From: Candidatus Krumholzibacteriota bacterium
GTDB lineage: Bacteria > Krumholzibacteriota > Krumholzibacteriia > JAJRXK01
Direction: 5' to 3'
Assembly (NCBI GenBank): GCA_029262065.1
Contig: JAJDAC010000053.1
Span: forward strand, 1-64,000
DNA length: 64,000 nt
The translations under genes were made by a program, and so were the position numbers. Shown here one piece after another: positions 51,414 to 59,945 of this stretch (positions are counted from its first letter, which is position 1; each line of letters begins with the position of its first letter). A model generated the notes under the pieces. The model did not search any database. It was given only the letters and a program-made list of their open reading frames with translations, and was not told where the DNA came from.

Positions 51414-52076
51414 ATGCAGCTCTCCCTCGCTCTACATCTTGCTCGGTTGCTCTTGGTTGTTGCGTTGCTCATGTGTGGGGCGGCGCCATCGATCGGTGCG
51501 GGGCTTTCGTCTCGGTTTCCGGTGGCCACGCCGGGCCTGGCGGTGGTGTTGGGGGAGATCGTCGACTTCCAGACGCCGTTGGTTCTTTCGGGTGATGGGC
51601 CGGCGTACTATTCCAGGGTGACCATCGAGGTCGATCGTTGGATCGTCGGTGACGACGCTCAGCACGCGCCCCGGTTTGTCGATGCTATTACTCTGGGCGC
51701 GATTTGGCGGGAAGGCGGGGCGTTCGTGAGTCGCACTGGGCTCGATACCTCCGGCGGCGAACATCTCTTTGAGCGGCCGGGAAATACCGTGCTGGCCATC
51801 GCCGCGATCAGTCCGGCCAATGACACCGGACAGCTTCCGCTGGAGTGGCAGGACCAACGCTTTCTGGGTTTCATGCGCCATCTGCCCGAAGGCACTTCTT
51901 CGATGGACCAGGTCGTGCAGCGACGCACGCGCGTGGACCTGCGACCGGCTCTGCACCTGGGGCCCAGGTCGTATTTCGATCCGCGCAACATCGATGAGTC
52001 GTTTGAGGACGACGGGCGAACATTGGAACAGCTGATCGACGAGATCCTGGCGTTCTACGACCTCACCAAGCACTGA
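51414..52076 (+). CDS. Secreted protein of unknown function
   Basis: A 220-residue exported protein. The signal peptide (MQLSLALHLARLLLVVALLMCGAAPSIGAG) precedes an OB-like beta-rich domain (LAVVLGEIVDFQTPLV, RVTIEVDRWIVGD, FVDAITLGAIW, GNTVLAIAAIS). The C-terminal part is acidic and helical (DDGRTLEQLIDEILAFYDLTKH). No recognised motif. It stands alone after the repeat element. A 14-base palindrome (GGGACCCGGGTCCC, 52091-52104) follows it. Confidence 0.7.
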   Translation: MQLSLALHLARLLLVVALLMCGAAPSIGAGLSSRFPVATPGLAVVLGEIVDFQTPLVLSGDGPAYYSRVTIEVDRWIVGDDAQHAPRFVDAITLGAIWREGGAFVSRTGLDTSGGEHLFERPGNTVLAIAAISPANDTGQLPLEWQDQRFLGFMRHLPEGTSSMDQVVQRRTRVDLRPALHLGPRSYFDPRNIDESFEDDGRTLEQLIDEILAFYDLTKH

Positions 52077-52118
52077 TCGGTTCGGGAGACGGGACCCGGG
52101 TCCCATTCTGGATCCGTC

Positions 52119-52910
52119 CTAGACCGCCCAGACATACATGGGAATCCGGCAGTACTCCCGAAACCCCAGGTTCCGGTACAACCGCGCACCCTGCGAAGAC
52201 GCATGCAACACGCCCAGGTGCATACCCGCGGCCCGCGCGTCCAACAGAGCGGCCAGTGTCACCGCGGTGGCGAACCCACGCCCGCGATGCTGGGGCAACG
52301 TGCCCACGTTGTACAGCCCGGCCACGCCGTCGCCCAGCACCAGGCTCGCACATACCACGGGCACGTCGGCTTCCCAACCTACGTAGTGGGTTACATCACA
52401 CCCCAGGCCAAACTCGGCCCCGCTCATGTACTCGAGTAGAAAATCGCGGCCTTCGCTGGGGAAATCGAAACTGGCCATGAACGGTCGCGTCCACGGCAAC
52501 AGGGCTTCCGCACGAACCGGTCGCTCGATGCGCAAAGGGACGGTGTCGCCGCGCACCGTCAGGTCACTCAGCTCGCGCGCCATGCCCACCAGCTGGGACG
52601 ACCAGGCCAGCCCCTCCACTCCCAACAACCTGGCCATGTCCGACTGATCGTCTCCCGTGCCCACGCACCAGATCATGGGCGCCTTGTGGCTTCGAAAGAA
52701 TTCCAGGTGTTGGGCGACCGCCGCTTCGGGATCGCTCAGGTTCTGGCTGAACACGCCGTTGAACATGGGAACCGGTGCGTCGGCGAACCAGCGTACGAGG
52801 CCTGGCTCACGATGAAATCGCATGGACGGTGAGCTACCAAAGCGTGGCCAGAAACTGCGAAACTGCTCTTCGATGCAGACCCGCGTTTCGACTGGCGATG
52901 ACGCCGCCAT
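52119..52910 (-). CDS. GNAT-family acetyltransferase
   Basis: A 263-residue protein with a C-terminal GNAT domain (YVGWEADVPVVCASLVLGDGVAGLYNVGTLPQHRGRGFATAVTLAALLDARAAGMHLGVLHASSQGARLYRNLGFREYCRI); the QHRGRGFA loop binds the CoA pyrophosphate. The N-terminal 150 residues are a less conserved helical region with no clear motif. Substrate unknown. Its ATG shares one base with the stop of the MOSC gene (TGATG), so they are co-expressed. Confidence 0.8.
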   Translation of the reverse strand: MAASSPVETRVCIEEQFRSFWPRFGSSPSMRFHREPGLVRWFADAPVPMFNGVFSQNLSDPEAAVAQHLEFFRSHKAPMIWCVGTGDDQSDMARLLGVEGLAWSSQLVGMARELSDLTVRGDTVPLRIERPVRAEALLPWTRPFMASFDFPSEGRDFLLEYMSGAEFGLGCDVTHYVGWEADVPVVCASLVLGDGVAGLYNVGTLPQHRGRGFATAVTLAALLDARAAGMHLGVLHASSQGARLYRNLGFREYCRIPMYVWAV

Positions 52911-53572
52911 CAGGCTTCCGCTTGGGCTTCTTCGCTATCGCCCAAGCGCTCGTCGAATTCATCGCGCCAGCGGGGCGACAGTCCGGGGACCGCCACCGCG
53001 CGCCGCATACCCGCGTGATCGGTCTTGTCGAAGTGCATGAGTCGTAGTACCTGACGGACGGTAACGCCGGCGGGATCGCGTTGCTCCACCGAGACGGCAT
53101 CGCCCGACTGCACGTGGCCCGGCTCCACAACCCGCAGGTAGAAGCCGGTGTATTCGCTACGCAGAAACGCGCGGGGCAGGTCGGCCCGATCCAGGCGCAG
53201 GCCCAGTTTGAAGCACGGCGTGCGCGGCTGGGTGACTTCCAACAAGCACTCGCCAATGCGGTAGATGTCGCCGATGCACACGATGTCTTCGGACATTCCC
53301 GCGGTGGTGAGATTCTCGCCGAACGACCCGGGCTTCAGCTCGCCCAGCTCGTATTCGTCCTGCCAGGTGGCGTAGTTCTCGTGTCCAAAAGCGTACACCG
53401 CCTGGTAGACACCACCGTGGCTCTTTGAATCGGCCTGCGTGTCGCCTTCGAGTTGCATTTCGCCCACGTGAACGGGCCCGGACACGGGCTCCTTGAATAT
53501 CGCCGTGCTGAGCGTTCGCCCGTCATGCTCTACCTCGCGGGGTAGTCCAACGTTGACCGAAAGGATCTGCAA
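52910..53572 (-). CDS. MOSC-domain protein (YiiM-like)
   Basis: A 220-residue protein. The pattern QILSVNVGLPREVEHDG, GDTQADSKSHGGVYQAVYAFGHENYATW, PGSFGENLTTAGMSEDIVCIGDIYRIGECLLEVTQPRTPCFKL follows YiiM, with the conserved cysteine in PRTPCFKLG. Family members are molybdenum-cofactor sulfurase-like proteins that handle Mo-cofactor-dependent reduction of N-hydroxylated bases. I place the start at the TTG at 53572, preceded by GGAGG six bases upstream, rather than at the long frame from 53821. Coupled to the GNAT gene. Confidence 0.85.
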   Translation of the reverse strand: MQILSVNVGLPREVEHDGRTLSTAIFKEPVSGPVHVGEMQLEGDTQADSKSHGGVYQAVYAFGHENYATWQDEYELGELKPGSFGENLTTAGMSEDIVCIGDIYRIGECLLEVTQPRTPCFKLGLRLDRADLPRAFLRSEYTGFYLRVVEPGHVQSGDAVSVEQRDPAGVTVRQVLRLMHFDKTDHAGMRRAVAVPGLSPRWRDEFDERLGDSEEAQAEA

Positions 53573-53646
53573 GCGGGCACCTCCAGAAGGAATTCCAAGA
53601 TACCAGATAGCCTCCAAAAGGAAACGTAAGGAACTCGAAATCTGTC

Positions 53647-55344
53647 CTAAACCGATATTTCGTGCGAGGTTCCAGCGTCGCGCGGAATCCGGATGGACTC
53701 CACCAACTGCTGCACGTGCAAGGGAGGCGCCGGAGTCAGGGCCGATACCGCCGTGGCCACGGCAAAGTTCAACAACATGCCCAGGGTGCCGATGCCCTCG
53801 GGCGAAATACCCAGAAACCAATGTTCAGGAGCGTTGAGCTCGGGGCGGATCCACTTGAAGAACACGATGTACGCGGCGGTGAACGTGAGGCCCACCACCA
53901 TGCCGATCACGGCGCCGTAGCTGTTCATGCGCTTGGAGAAGATGCCCATTAGAATGGCGGGGAAGAACGACGACGCGGCCAGTCCAAACGCGAACGCCAC
54001 CACCTGGGCCACGAAACCGGGCGGATTGATTCCCAGGTAGCCCGCCAGGATCACCGCCAACCCCGCCGACACACGCGCGGCGATCAGCTCCTGGCGCTCG
54101 TCGATGTTCGGGCGTATCCCACGCTTGAGAAGATCGTGCGCAATGGAACTGGAGATCACCAACAACAGACCCGCCGCCGTCGACAATGCCGCCGCCAGAC
54201 CACCCGCGGCCACCAGCGCGATCACCCAGTCGGGCAGGTTGGCGATTTCCGGATTCGCCAACACCATGATGTCCTTGTCCACGGTCAGCTCGTTGTTGGC
54301 GCCGCCCGTGTATTGCACGAGCCCGTCGCCGTTTCGATCTTCGAACTTCAGCAGCCCGGTCTCTTCCCACTTGTGGAACCATTCGGGTATGTCCTGGTAC
54401 GACCGGTTGGAAACCGTCTGCAGTAGATTCACCCGGGCAAAGGCCGCCACCGCGGGCGCCGTGGTGTAGAGAATGGCAATGAACACCAACGCCCAGCCCG
54501 CCGACACGCGCGCCGCCGCTACCCTTGGCACGGTGTAGAACCGCACGATCACATGCGGCAGCCCGGCCGTGCCCAGCATGAGCGCCGCGGTAATACAGAA
54601 CACATCGAGCGTGCTCTTCTGCCCGTGGGTATAGGCGGCAAACCCCAACTCCTGGCTCAGCCCGTCGAGCTTGTCCAACAGGAACGTGTCGGGTTGGTCC
54701 AACAGCGGCCCGCCGAAACCGATCTGCGGAATGGCGTTGCCCGTAACCAGAAGCGAAATGAATACGGCCGGCACCAGGTAGGCAAAGATCAGCACACAGT
54801 ACTGCGCCACCTGCGTGTAGGTAATGCCCTTCATGCCGCCCAGTACCGCGTAGAAGAACACGATGCCCATGCCAATGATCACGCCGCTTTCCACCGGCAC
54901 GTTCAGGAAGCGTGAGAACACAATGCCCACGCCGCGCATCTGCCCGGCCACGTAGGTGAAGGACACGAAGATGGCGCACACCACGGCCACGAACCGCGCG
55001 GTCTGGGAGTAGTAGCGATCGCCCACGAAGTCGGGCACGGTGAACTTGCCGAACTTTCGCAGGTAGGGCGCCAGCAACAATGCCAGCAATACGTAGCCGC
55101 CGGTCCAGCCCATGAGGTAGGTGGCCCCGTCGCGCCCCATGAACGAAATGAGTCCGGCCATGGAAAGAAACGACGCCGCACTCATCCAATCGGCGGCCGT
55201 GGCCATGCCGTTGATGACCGGATGGACTTCGCTACCGGCCACGTAGAAATCGCCGGTGGAACGCGCCCGCGACCAGATGGCCACACCGATGTACAAAGTG
55301 AAGGTGATGCCCACCAGCACGAACGTCCACGCCTGTACGTTCAC
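53647..55344 (-). CDS. Sodium:solute symporter (acetate-permease-like)
   Basis: A 565-residue member of the SSS family with about 13 membrane helices. Marks: YIGVAIWSRARSTGDFYVAGSEVHPVINGMATAADWMSAASFLSMAGLISFMG, GGYVLLALLLAPYLRKFGKFTVPDFVGDRYYSQTARF, LGTAGLPHVIVRFYTVP, ALSTAAGLLLVISSSIAHDLLKR. This is closest to ActP/VC2705-type short-chain carboxylate permeases. The GTG at 55344 has GGAGG six bases before it and overlaps the DUF4212 stop (GTGA). Transport of acetate or pyruvate with sodium is the likely role. Confidence 0.9.
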   Translation of the reverse strand: MNVQAWTFVLVGITFTLYIGVAIWSRARSTGDFYVAGSEVHPVINGMATAADWMSAASFLSMAGLISFMGRDGATYLMGWTGGYVLLALLLAPYLRKFGKFTVPDFVGDRYYSQTARFVAVVCAIFVSFTYVAGQMRGVGIVFSRFLNVPVESGVIIGMGIVFFYAVLGGMKGITYTQVAQYCVLIFAYLVPAVFISLLVTGNAIPQIGFGGPLLDQPDTFLLDKLDGLSQELGFAAYTHGQKSTLDVFCITAALMLGTAGLPHVIVRFYTVPRVAAARVSAGWALVFIAILYTTAPAVAAFARVNLLQTVSNRSYQDIPEWFHKWEETGLLKFEDRNGDGLVQYTGGANNELTVDKDIMVLANPEIANLPDWVIALVAAGGLAAALSTAAGLLLVISSSIAHDLLKRGIRPNIDERQELIAARVSAGLAVILAGYLGINPPGFVAQVVAFAFGLAASSFFPAILMGIFSKRMNSYGAVIGMVVGLTFTAAYIVFFKWIRPELNAPEHWFLGISPEGIGTLGMLLNFAVATAVSALTPAPPLHVQQLVESIRIPRDAGTSHEISV

Positions 55345-55661
55345 GCCGAGCCTCCGCTCGATGCAGTTCGGCGCGGCTGCTCGTCCACATCGAACTCGCG
55401 GTCCAGCCGATTCATCAATCCTACGTACACGAAGATGAGAACCACGAAGACGTAGATGGAACCCTGCTGCGCGAACCAGAAGCCCAGCTTGAAGCCGCCA
55501 ATGCGAATGTTGTCGAGCGCGTCGACGAAGAGGATGCCGCATCCGAATGAAACCAGGAACCAAACGCTGAGCAGGATGGCCAGGATGCGCAGGTTGCGCC
55601 GCCAGTAGGCATCGCGACTGGCCTGGTTCACGCTGGCGCGATCCACGCTGGAGCGATCCAC
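55341..55661 (-). CDS. DUF4212 small subunit of sodium:solute symporter
   Basis: A 106-residue protein with two membrane helices (NLRILAILLSVWFLVSFGCGILFVDAL and FWFAQQGSIYVFVVLIFVYVGLMNRLDREFDVDEQ), the standard DUF4212 pattern. It is always found just upstream of an SSS transporter and is thought to be its partner. The start is in a 15-bp repeat with three in-frame GTG codons (55661, 55646, 55631); none has a ribosome site, so the N terminus is uncertain. Confidence 0.85.
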   Translation of the reverse strand: MDRSSVDRASVNQASRDAYWRRNLRILAILLSVWFLVSFGCGILFVDALDNIRIGGFKLGFWFAQQGSIYVFVVLIFVYVGLMNRLDREFDVDEQPRRTASSGGSA

Positions 55662-55673
55662 GCTGGAGCAATC
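55629..55673. repeat. Three 15-bp tandem repeats across a gene junction
   Basis: CACGCTGG[C/A]GC[G/A]ATC is repeated three times. Each copy supplies one in-frame GTG for the DUF4212 gene, and the repeats reach the stop of the site-2 protease gene. Confidence 0.8.
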
Positions 55674-56310
55674 ACAGTTGCGAGGCCCTCGGTCCGCGCA
55701 ACGCGGTAACGTTGCTCCAGGTGATCATGCCCGCCACCATGGCTCCCCAGAGCATTCCACGCGACAGCGCCAACACCGCGAGCCCACCGCCCACCACCAC
55801 GGAGATCTTCTGTACGGTTTTCAGATCATCCACCCCGCGCACGATCTGCAGGAACGAGCGCAGCGCCTGCCCGCCGTCCAGCGGCAGTATGGGAAGCAGG
55901 TTCAGGATGCCCCAACCGAAGTTCACCCAAAGCAGGTCGTAGTACAGCACGCGGGCGTAGAACGACTCGCTCAGGGGAAACATGTCGCGCAGCAGGTAGA
56001 CCGCACCGCCCACCACGAAGCCGGCGGCGGGGCCAGCCAGGCTCACCAGTAGACTCTGGCGGGGAGCCAGGCGCCGGCCACCGGACCACGAGGTAAGCCC
56101 CCCCATGCTGTACAACTGGATGCTGGGCGACAAGCCGAACGAGCGGCCCATGGCCGCGTGTCCCAGTTCGTGGATGAGTACCGAGGCAAACACCACGGCA
56201 ATCCACATGAACAGGGCCGTGGTGTCATTGCGCCCGTAGGCCAGCAGGGCCGACAGCAGCAGGAACGTCCAGTGGACGTGAATGGGGAATCCAAAGAGTC
56301 GAAACCGCAA
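55672..56310 (-). CDS. Site-2 protease family metallopeptidase (M50)
   Basis: A 212-residue polytopic membrane protein with zinc motif H47-E48-x2-H51 (LIHELGHAAMG) in a membrane helix and the second-metal motif NLLPILPLDGGQALR. These intramembrane peptidases cleave membrane-bound regulators. It is in the compact form without PDZ or CBS domain, close to FtsH-independent archaeal-type enzymes. It leads directly into DUF4212 on the same strand, with 10 bases of sequence shared. Confidence 0.85.
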   Translation of the reverse strand: MRFRLFGFPIHVHWTFLLLSALLAYGRNDTTALFMWIAVVFASVLIHELGHAAMGRSFGLSPSIQLYSMGGLTSWSGGRRLAPRQSLLVSLAGPAAGFVVGGAVYLLRDMFPLSESFYARVLYYDLLWVNFGWGILNLLPILPLDGGQALRSFLQIVRGVDDLKTVQKISVVVGGGLAVLALSRGMLWGAMVAGMITWSNVTALRGPRASQL

Positions 56311-56446
56311 GAACGTCTCCCAATCCGGGGGTCAGGGCTCCGAAAAAGTCCAGGAGTCCCCGCCGCGCGCACGGGGCTCGATCGAACATACCCTATAGTG
56401 TAGAGTCAGGCCCGTCTGAATCCCCAGCCCAAAGCCCCGAAGTGGC

Positions 56447-56863
56447 ATGGAACAACGCGACTACAGCCATGAAGTCCGCCCCCTGACCTCGCGCAGCGCG
56501 CGCTGGTTGCTCGTCGCGGCCGGAACCGTTCTGGTGGGAATAGGAATCCTGGGCGTCATTCTGCCTTTGCTGCCAGGCACGCCGTTCCTGCTGCTGGCCG
56601 CCGCCTGCTACGCGCGCGCTTCGACGCGGTTCTACAACTGGCTCCTGAACAATCGATTGGTGGGACCCACGTTGGCCGCCTGGCGCGAGGATCGCTCGAT
56701 TCCGTTCCGCGCCAAGGTCTCGGCCATATCCATGGTCATCATCGCGTTTGGAATTTCGGCTGGATTCGTCATCGAACCGGTGGCGGCGCGCATGGCCATG
56801 GCCGTTTTGGGCTTGGGCATCGTGGTGTTCCTGATGCGCCTGCCCACGAGCGAAGCGGCCTAG
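56447..56863 (+). CDS. DUF454 (YbaN-like) membrane protein
   Basis: A 138-residue protein with YbaN/DUF454 features: ARWLLVAAGTVLVGIGILGVILPLLPGTPFLLLAAACYARASTRFYNWLLNNRLVGPTLAAWREDRSIPFRAKV and two more helices. Function unknown. A TATAGT hexamer lies at 56394-56399, about 48 bases before the ATG, but without a convincing -35. Confidence 0.85.
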   Translation: MEQRDYSHEVRPLTSRSARWLLVAAGTVLVGIGILGVILPLLPGTPFLLLAAACYARASTRFYNWLLNNRLVGPTLAAWREDRSIPFRAKVSAISMVIIAFGISAGFVIEPVAARMAMAVLGLGIVVFLMRLPTSEAA

Positions 56864-56887
56864 CGCCCGGGCCGTTTTGCCGAAGAC

Positions 56888-57310
56888 TCAGTCTTCGCCC
56901 CGGACCTTGCGCCGGGTCTTCTTCACATCGCTACGACGCTGCTTCACCTTGTGTCGCCGTTCCTTCGCCCCGCGCGAGGGCTTGGTGGCTTTGCGAGGCT
57001 TGGGAACCTCCTCGGCGCGACGGATCCAGTGCACCAGGCGATCCACCGCGTCCTGCCGGTTGCGCTCCTGCGAGCGATACCGCCGCGCATCGATGATCAG
57101 CACGCCGGCGTCGGTCATGCGACGGCCCGTGATCTTCCGCAGACGCTCCTTCACCTCCAGCGACAACGCTCGCGTGGCCGCCACGTCGAACCGAAGCTGC
57201 ACCGCCGTGGCCACCTTGTTCACGTTCTGGCCGCCCGGTCCGGAAGATCGCACAAACTCGAAGTGGAGCTCGCTTTCGTCCAGCGTTATGTGGCGGCTGA
57301 CTTCGATCAT
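56888..57310 (-). CDS. arfB: Peptidyl-tRNA hydrolase ArfB (ribosome rescue)
   Basis: A 140-residue release-factor-like protein. The catalytic GGQ motif is at residues 26-28 (RSSGPGGQNVNK) and the tail is long and basic (KPRKATKPSRGAKERRHKVKQRRSDVKKTRRKVR), which inserts into the empty mRNA channel of stalled ribosomes. It hydrolyses peptidyl-tRNA on non-stop ribosomes. The ATG at 57310 overlaps the GNAT stop by four bases. A 7-bp hairpin spans its stop codon (56881-56897). Confidence 0.92.
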   Translation of the reverse strand: MIEVSRHITLDESELHFEFVRSSGPGGQNVNKVATAVQLRFDVAATRALSLEVKERLRKITGRRMTDAGVLIIDARRYRSQERNRQDAVDRLVHWIRRAEEVPKPRKATKPSRGAKERRHKVKQRRSDVKKTRRKVRGED

Positions 57311-58134
57311 GACTGCAAGACCATCTCGTACTGGAACAATGGCCCGCGTTTGAAACCGTTGCGCAGGAAGAAGTCTTCGTATCGATCGGGCACGATGGCC
57401 CGCACCTTCCAGTCGTGGCCAAACCCCGCGCGCACCCAGTCCAACCAACGCGACCCTTCGCCCTGTCGCCGGTGATCGCGATGCACCACCAATCCGCCCA
57501 AGAGCGCACCGTGCTCGGAGGGAGCCATCCAACCCACGGCTTCGCCCACGCGAAAGTAGGAGAGGTCATCCAACGAAGAAAGATTGCGCGGGTCCAGCTG
57601 CCATGACAGGTCGGGATCGGCGTGTTGCTGCACGAAATCCACGGCCCAATCCGCATCCAGCGGCTGCGGTATGCCCGCGGTGTCGCCTACGTCGATACCC
57701 TTCACGGCCGGCGCTTCGAACCCCAACAGAGAACGCTTGCGTACGAAGCCCGCGCCCTCGTACAGGTTCAGCGCCGGCGTGTTGGAGGCAATGACCTCGA
57801 GAACGAATTCCGTGTCACCGCGGTCGGCGGCGGCTTGCAGAAGGTGAGGCATCACCCGTTTGCCCAAGCCCTGGCCACGGGCTCGCTTGACCACGCCCAT
57901 GGCGGCCAGCCGGCAGCGCGGCGGACGACGGGCAATGAGAGCCACGCCGGCCGAGAAACCATCGACCACGAACACCACGCTGGAACCCAGGTCGATGTCG
58001 TCAGCGACAATGATCTTGCTCAGGCCCGCTTCGTCGAACGCCAGGGGCACCATGTAGTCTTCGAACCCGCGCTGGAGCAGCGCGATCAGCTCGTCCAGCG
58101 AACATTCAGCGGCCGACCGAGTCTCCAGTTGCAT
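57307..58134 (-). CDS. Double-domain GNAT acetyltransferase
   Basis: A 275-residue protein with an N-terminal GNAT domain (LAAMGVVKRARGQGLGKRVMPHLLQAAADRGDTEFVLEVIASNTPALNLYEGAGFVRKRSLLGFE) and a shorter C-terminal domain of similar design (LGGLVVHRDHRRQGEGSRWLDWVRAGFGHDWKVRAIVPDRYEDFFLRNGFKRGPLFQYEMVLQS). The CoA loop is RARGQGLG. Substrate unknown. It lies between the PH-like membrane protein (29-base overlap) and arfB (four-base overlap) in one unit. Confidence 0.85.
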   Translation of the reverse strand: MQLETRSAAECSLDELIALLQRGFEDYMVPLAFDEAGLSKIIVADDIDLGSSVVFVVDGFSAGVALIARRPPRCRLAAMGVVKRARGQGLGKRVMPHLLQAAADRGDTEFVLEVIASNTPALNLYEGAGFVRKRSLLGFEAPAVKGIDVGDTAGIPQPLDADWAVDFVQQHADPDLSWQLDPRNLSSLDDLSYFRVGEAVGWMAPSEHGALLGGLVVHRDHRRQGEGSRWLDWVRAGFGHDWKVRAIVPDRYEDFFLRNGFKRGPLFQYEMVLQS

Positions 58135-58591
58135 TGCCCTCTTGCGCCAATCGAACGAGATCTCGCATGAAGGAATCGGGGTTCTCCACGCTCATGAGCA
58201 AAGAGTACCCCTTTCGGGTGGGCAGGTGAACCACTCGGGTGCGTTCGGTCACCGCCAACAGCGCCTTCGAGCCATCGCGCAGCTTGAACCAACCCGACTG
58301 ATAGCCTGGCAATCCGGTGCCACGCTGCTTCCAACGCGGCCGAAGTTCGGTTTCGTGTTCCAGGTTCACGACGCGCGCCGCGTCGATATCAAGATCACGG
58401 TAGTCGATGCAACGGCTCACCAAATCGGCCCGCAGTCGCAGATGCTCAGGCCCCAGCGTCACCGACGCGTGTCTCATGGATACCACGATGAACATGAGCA
58501 TCAGGCCAAGCGCCAGCACCAGGACCGAGATGGCCACCAGCATGAGGGCCGCGCCGGGACCGGCGGGAACGATGGAATAGACGTCTTTCAC
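58106..58591 (-). CDS. Membrane protein with PH-like domain
   Basis: A 161-residue protein. A membrane helix (AGPGAALMLVAISVLVLALGLMLMFIVV) precedes a bacterial PH-like domain (ASVTLGPEHLRLRADLVSRCIDYRDLDIDAARVVNL, GWFKLRDGSKALLAVTERTRVVHLPTRKGYSLLMSVENPDSFMRDL). The GTG at 58591 has AAGGAGG four bases upstream and is preferred over the ATG at 58624. Function unknown. First gene of the unit with GNAT and arfB. Confidence 0.8.
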   Translation of the reverse strand: MKDVYSIVPAGPGAALMLVAISVLVLALGLMLMFIVVSMRHASVTLGPEHLRLRADLVSRCIDYRDLDIDAARVVNLEHETELRPRWKQRGTGLPGYQSGWFKLRDGSKALLAVTERTRVVHLPTRKGYSLLMSVENPDSFMRDLVRLAQEGNATGDSVGR

Positions 58592-58738
58592 GGGGCCTCC
58601 TTGAGCGTACGGCCGCGATTCCATGCAAGGAACGGGTCAGAAACCGGCCCAGGGCGGATGCGTATCCCTTGTCGTGACTAGGCTGGCGGGCCTGTGGTAA
58701 ACCTGCTGCAAACGCCTACGACCCAAGGAGATCCCCCC

Positions 58739-59563
58739 ATGCCCCGTTGCGCCCAACTCCGCCTTGTAAGAACCGCGATGCGCCGTGGCGCCATCGGGCT
58801 GGCAACCATGGCAACCTGCCTCGTCGCTTTGTCAGCCTGCACCACCGCCCCGCGCGAAGTGGTGATCCTGGCCGACGTGTTGGACGATCAGATCGCCAGC
58901 CTGAAGACGTCGCATCTGGCGTTCGTGCGCCTGGTGTACGACGACATGCGATCCGACGCCGACGACTTCCTCATGGACGTGTGGCTCCCCGCGTTCCTGG
59001 CGCAGACGTTGGCCGGTGAGACCGAGGCCAGCGACGAGTTCCTGAGCGAGGTTGAACGCACGTGGCCGTTGGTATCGATCGATGCCGATGAACTTGAGAT
59101 CTCCATCAGCGGACGCGAGTTGAGCGAGTCCGAGCGGAACGCCATTACCGAGAGCCTGAACAACGCGCTGTTCGACCTGCGCGGTGAATTCGGCGACACC
59201 ATGTTGGCCTACACCGAGGGCGTCATGGAACAGGTCGAGATCCGGCGACGCAGCCTGTTCGACCCCATCGACGAGCAAGAGCGACTGGTTCTACGCGAAC
59301 TGGAAAGCGCGTACGCCGATGTGCAGGCGGGCCAAGCCAGCCTGCGCGGCTATCTGGCCAGCGTGGTGGAACTACGCGCCGAACAGGACGAACTGTTGAA
59401 CGAGATGGGCATTCTAAACGAACGCAACGCCCTGCTGCGCGCGCTGGAAGAAGGCAGCGCCCAGATCGAAGACGCCCTGGCTTCGGCTGAAACCATCGAG
59501 GAAGCGGTGGCCGGAATCAACGACGAGCTCGACCGGATCCGCGAGGAGCTGGGACTCGACTAG
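58739..59563 (+). CDS. Coiled-coil lipoprotein
   Basis: A 274-residue lipoprotein (VALSAC lipobox; ATG at 58739 with AAGGAG nine bases upstream, not 58694). Residues 45-140 are helical. The C-terminal 120 residues have heptad-like acidic helices (LRELESAYADVQAGQASLRGYLASVVELRAEQDELLNEMGILNERNALLRALEEGSAQIEDALASAETIEEAVAGINDELDRIREELG), a probable coiled coil. No family assigned. Possibly a periplasmic structural or adaptor protein. Confidence 0.75.
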   Translation: MPRCAQLRLVRTAMRRGAIGLATMATCLVALSACTTAPREVVILADVLDDQIASLKTSHLAFVRLVYDDMRSDADDFLMDVWLPAFLAQTLAGETEASDEFLSEVERTWPLVSIDADELEISISGRELSESERNAITESLNNALFDLRGEFGDTMLAYTEGVMEQVEIRRRSLFDPIDEQERLVLRELESAYADVQAGQASLRGYLASVVELRAEQDELLNEMGILNERNALLRALEEGSAQIEDALASAETIEEAVAGINDELDRIREELGLD

Positions 59564-59629
59564 CAGGTTTGAGCAACCGGCTCGTTCAACATTCGAACCA
59601 CCGGGCTCGACCAATTCAGGAGGCACGCC

Positions 59630-59902
59630 ATGCCACGACGAGTACGCAAGAAGTTCGACTTCGGGCCCGAGGCCGAACTGACCAACCAGAAACTGGCTGG
59701 CGAACTGGCCAAGCTGACCGTGTTCACCGAAGACGAAGTGCAGTCGTTGCTGCCCACCAAGGCCGACAAGGAAAACCTACGCGAACTCATGGAGATCGTG
59801 AACGGATCGGCCCGGCGAAACCTTCGCGTGGCCCATTTGCGCCGGAATATCGGCGATCTGGGCGAAGTGGTCATGAAGGTGTTGGAGAAGTCCCTGAGCT
59901 GA
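59630..59902 (+). CDS. Small conserved-looking cytosolic protein
   Basis: A 90-residue protein (MPRRVRKKFDFGPEAELTNQKLAGELAKLTVFTEDEVQSLLPTKADKENLRELMEIVNGSARRNLRVAHLRRNIGDLGEVVMKVLEKSLS), mostly helical and rich in charged residues. AGGAGG lies five bases before the ATG. No family recognised; no membrane segment. It follows the coiled-coil lipoprotein by 66 bases. Confidence 0.7.
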   Translation: MPRRVRKKFDFGPEAELTNQKLAGELAKLTVFTEDEVQSLLPTKADKENLRELMEIVNGSARRNLRVAHLRRNIGDLGEVVMKVLEKSLS

Positions 59903-59945
59903 AAGCGCTCCATCCCAGGGCCTCGCATCGGCCCAGCGGCAGTTA

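Noticed and set aside
52091-52104. GGGACCCGGGTCCC as a shared terminator between convergent genes
   Set aside because: A perfect palindrome without a loop or T run; too little to call a terminator.
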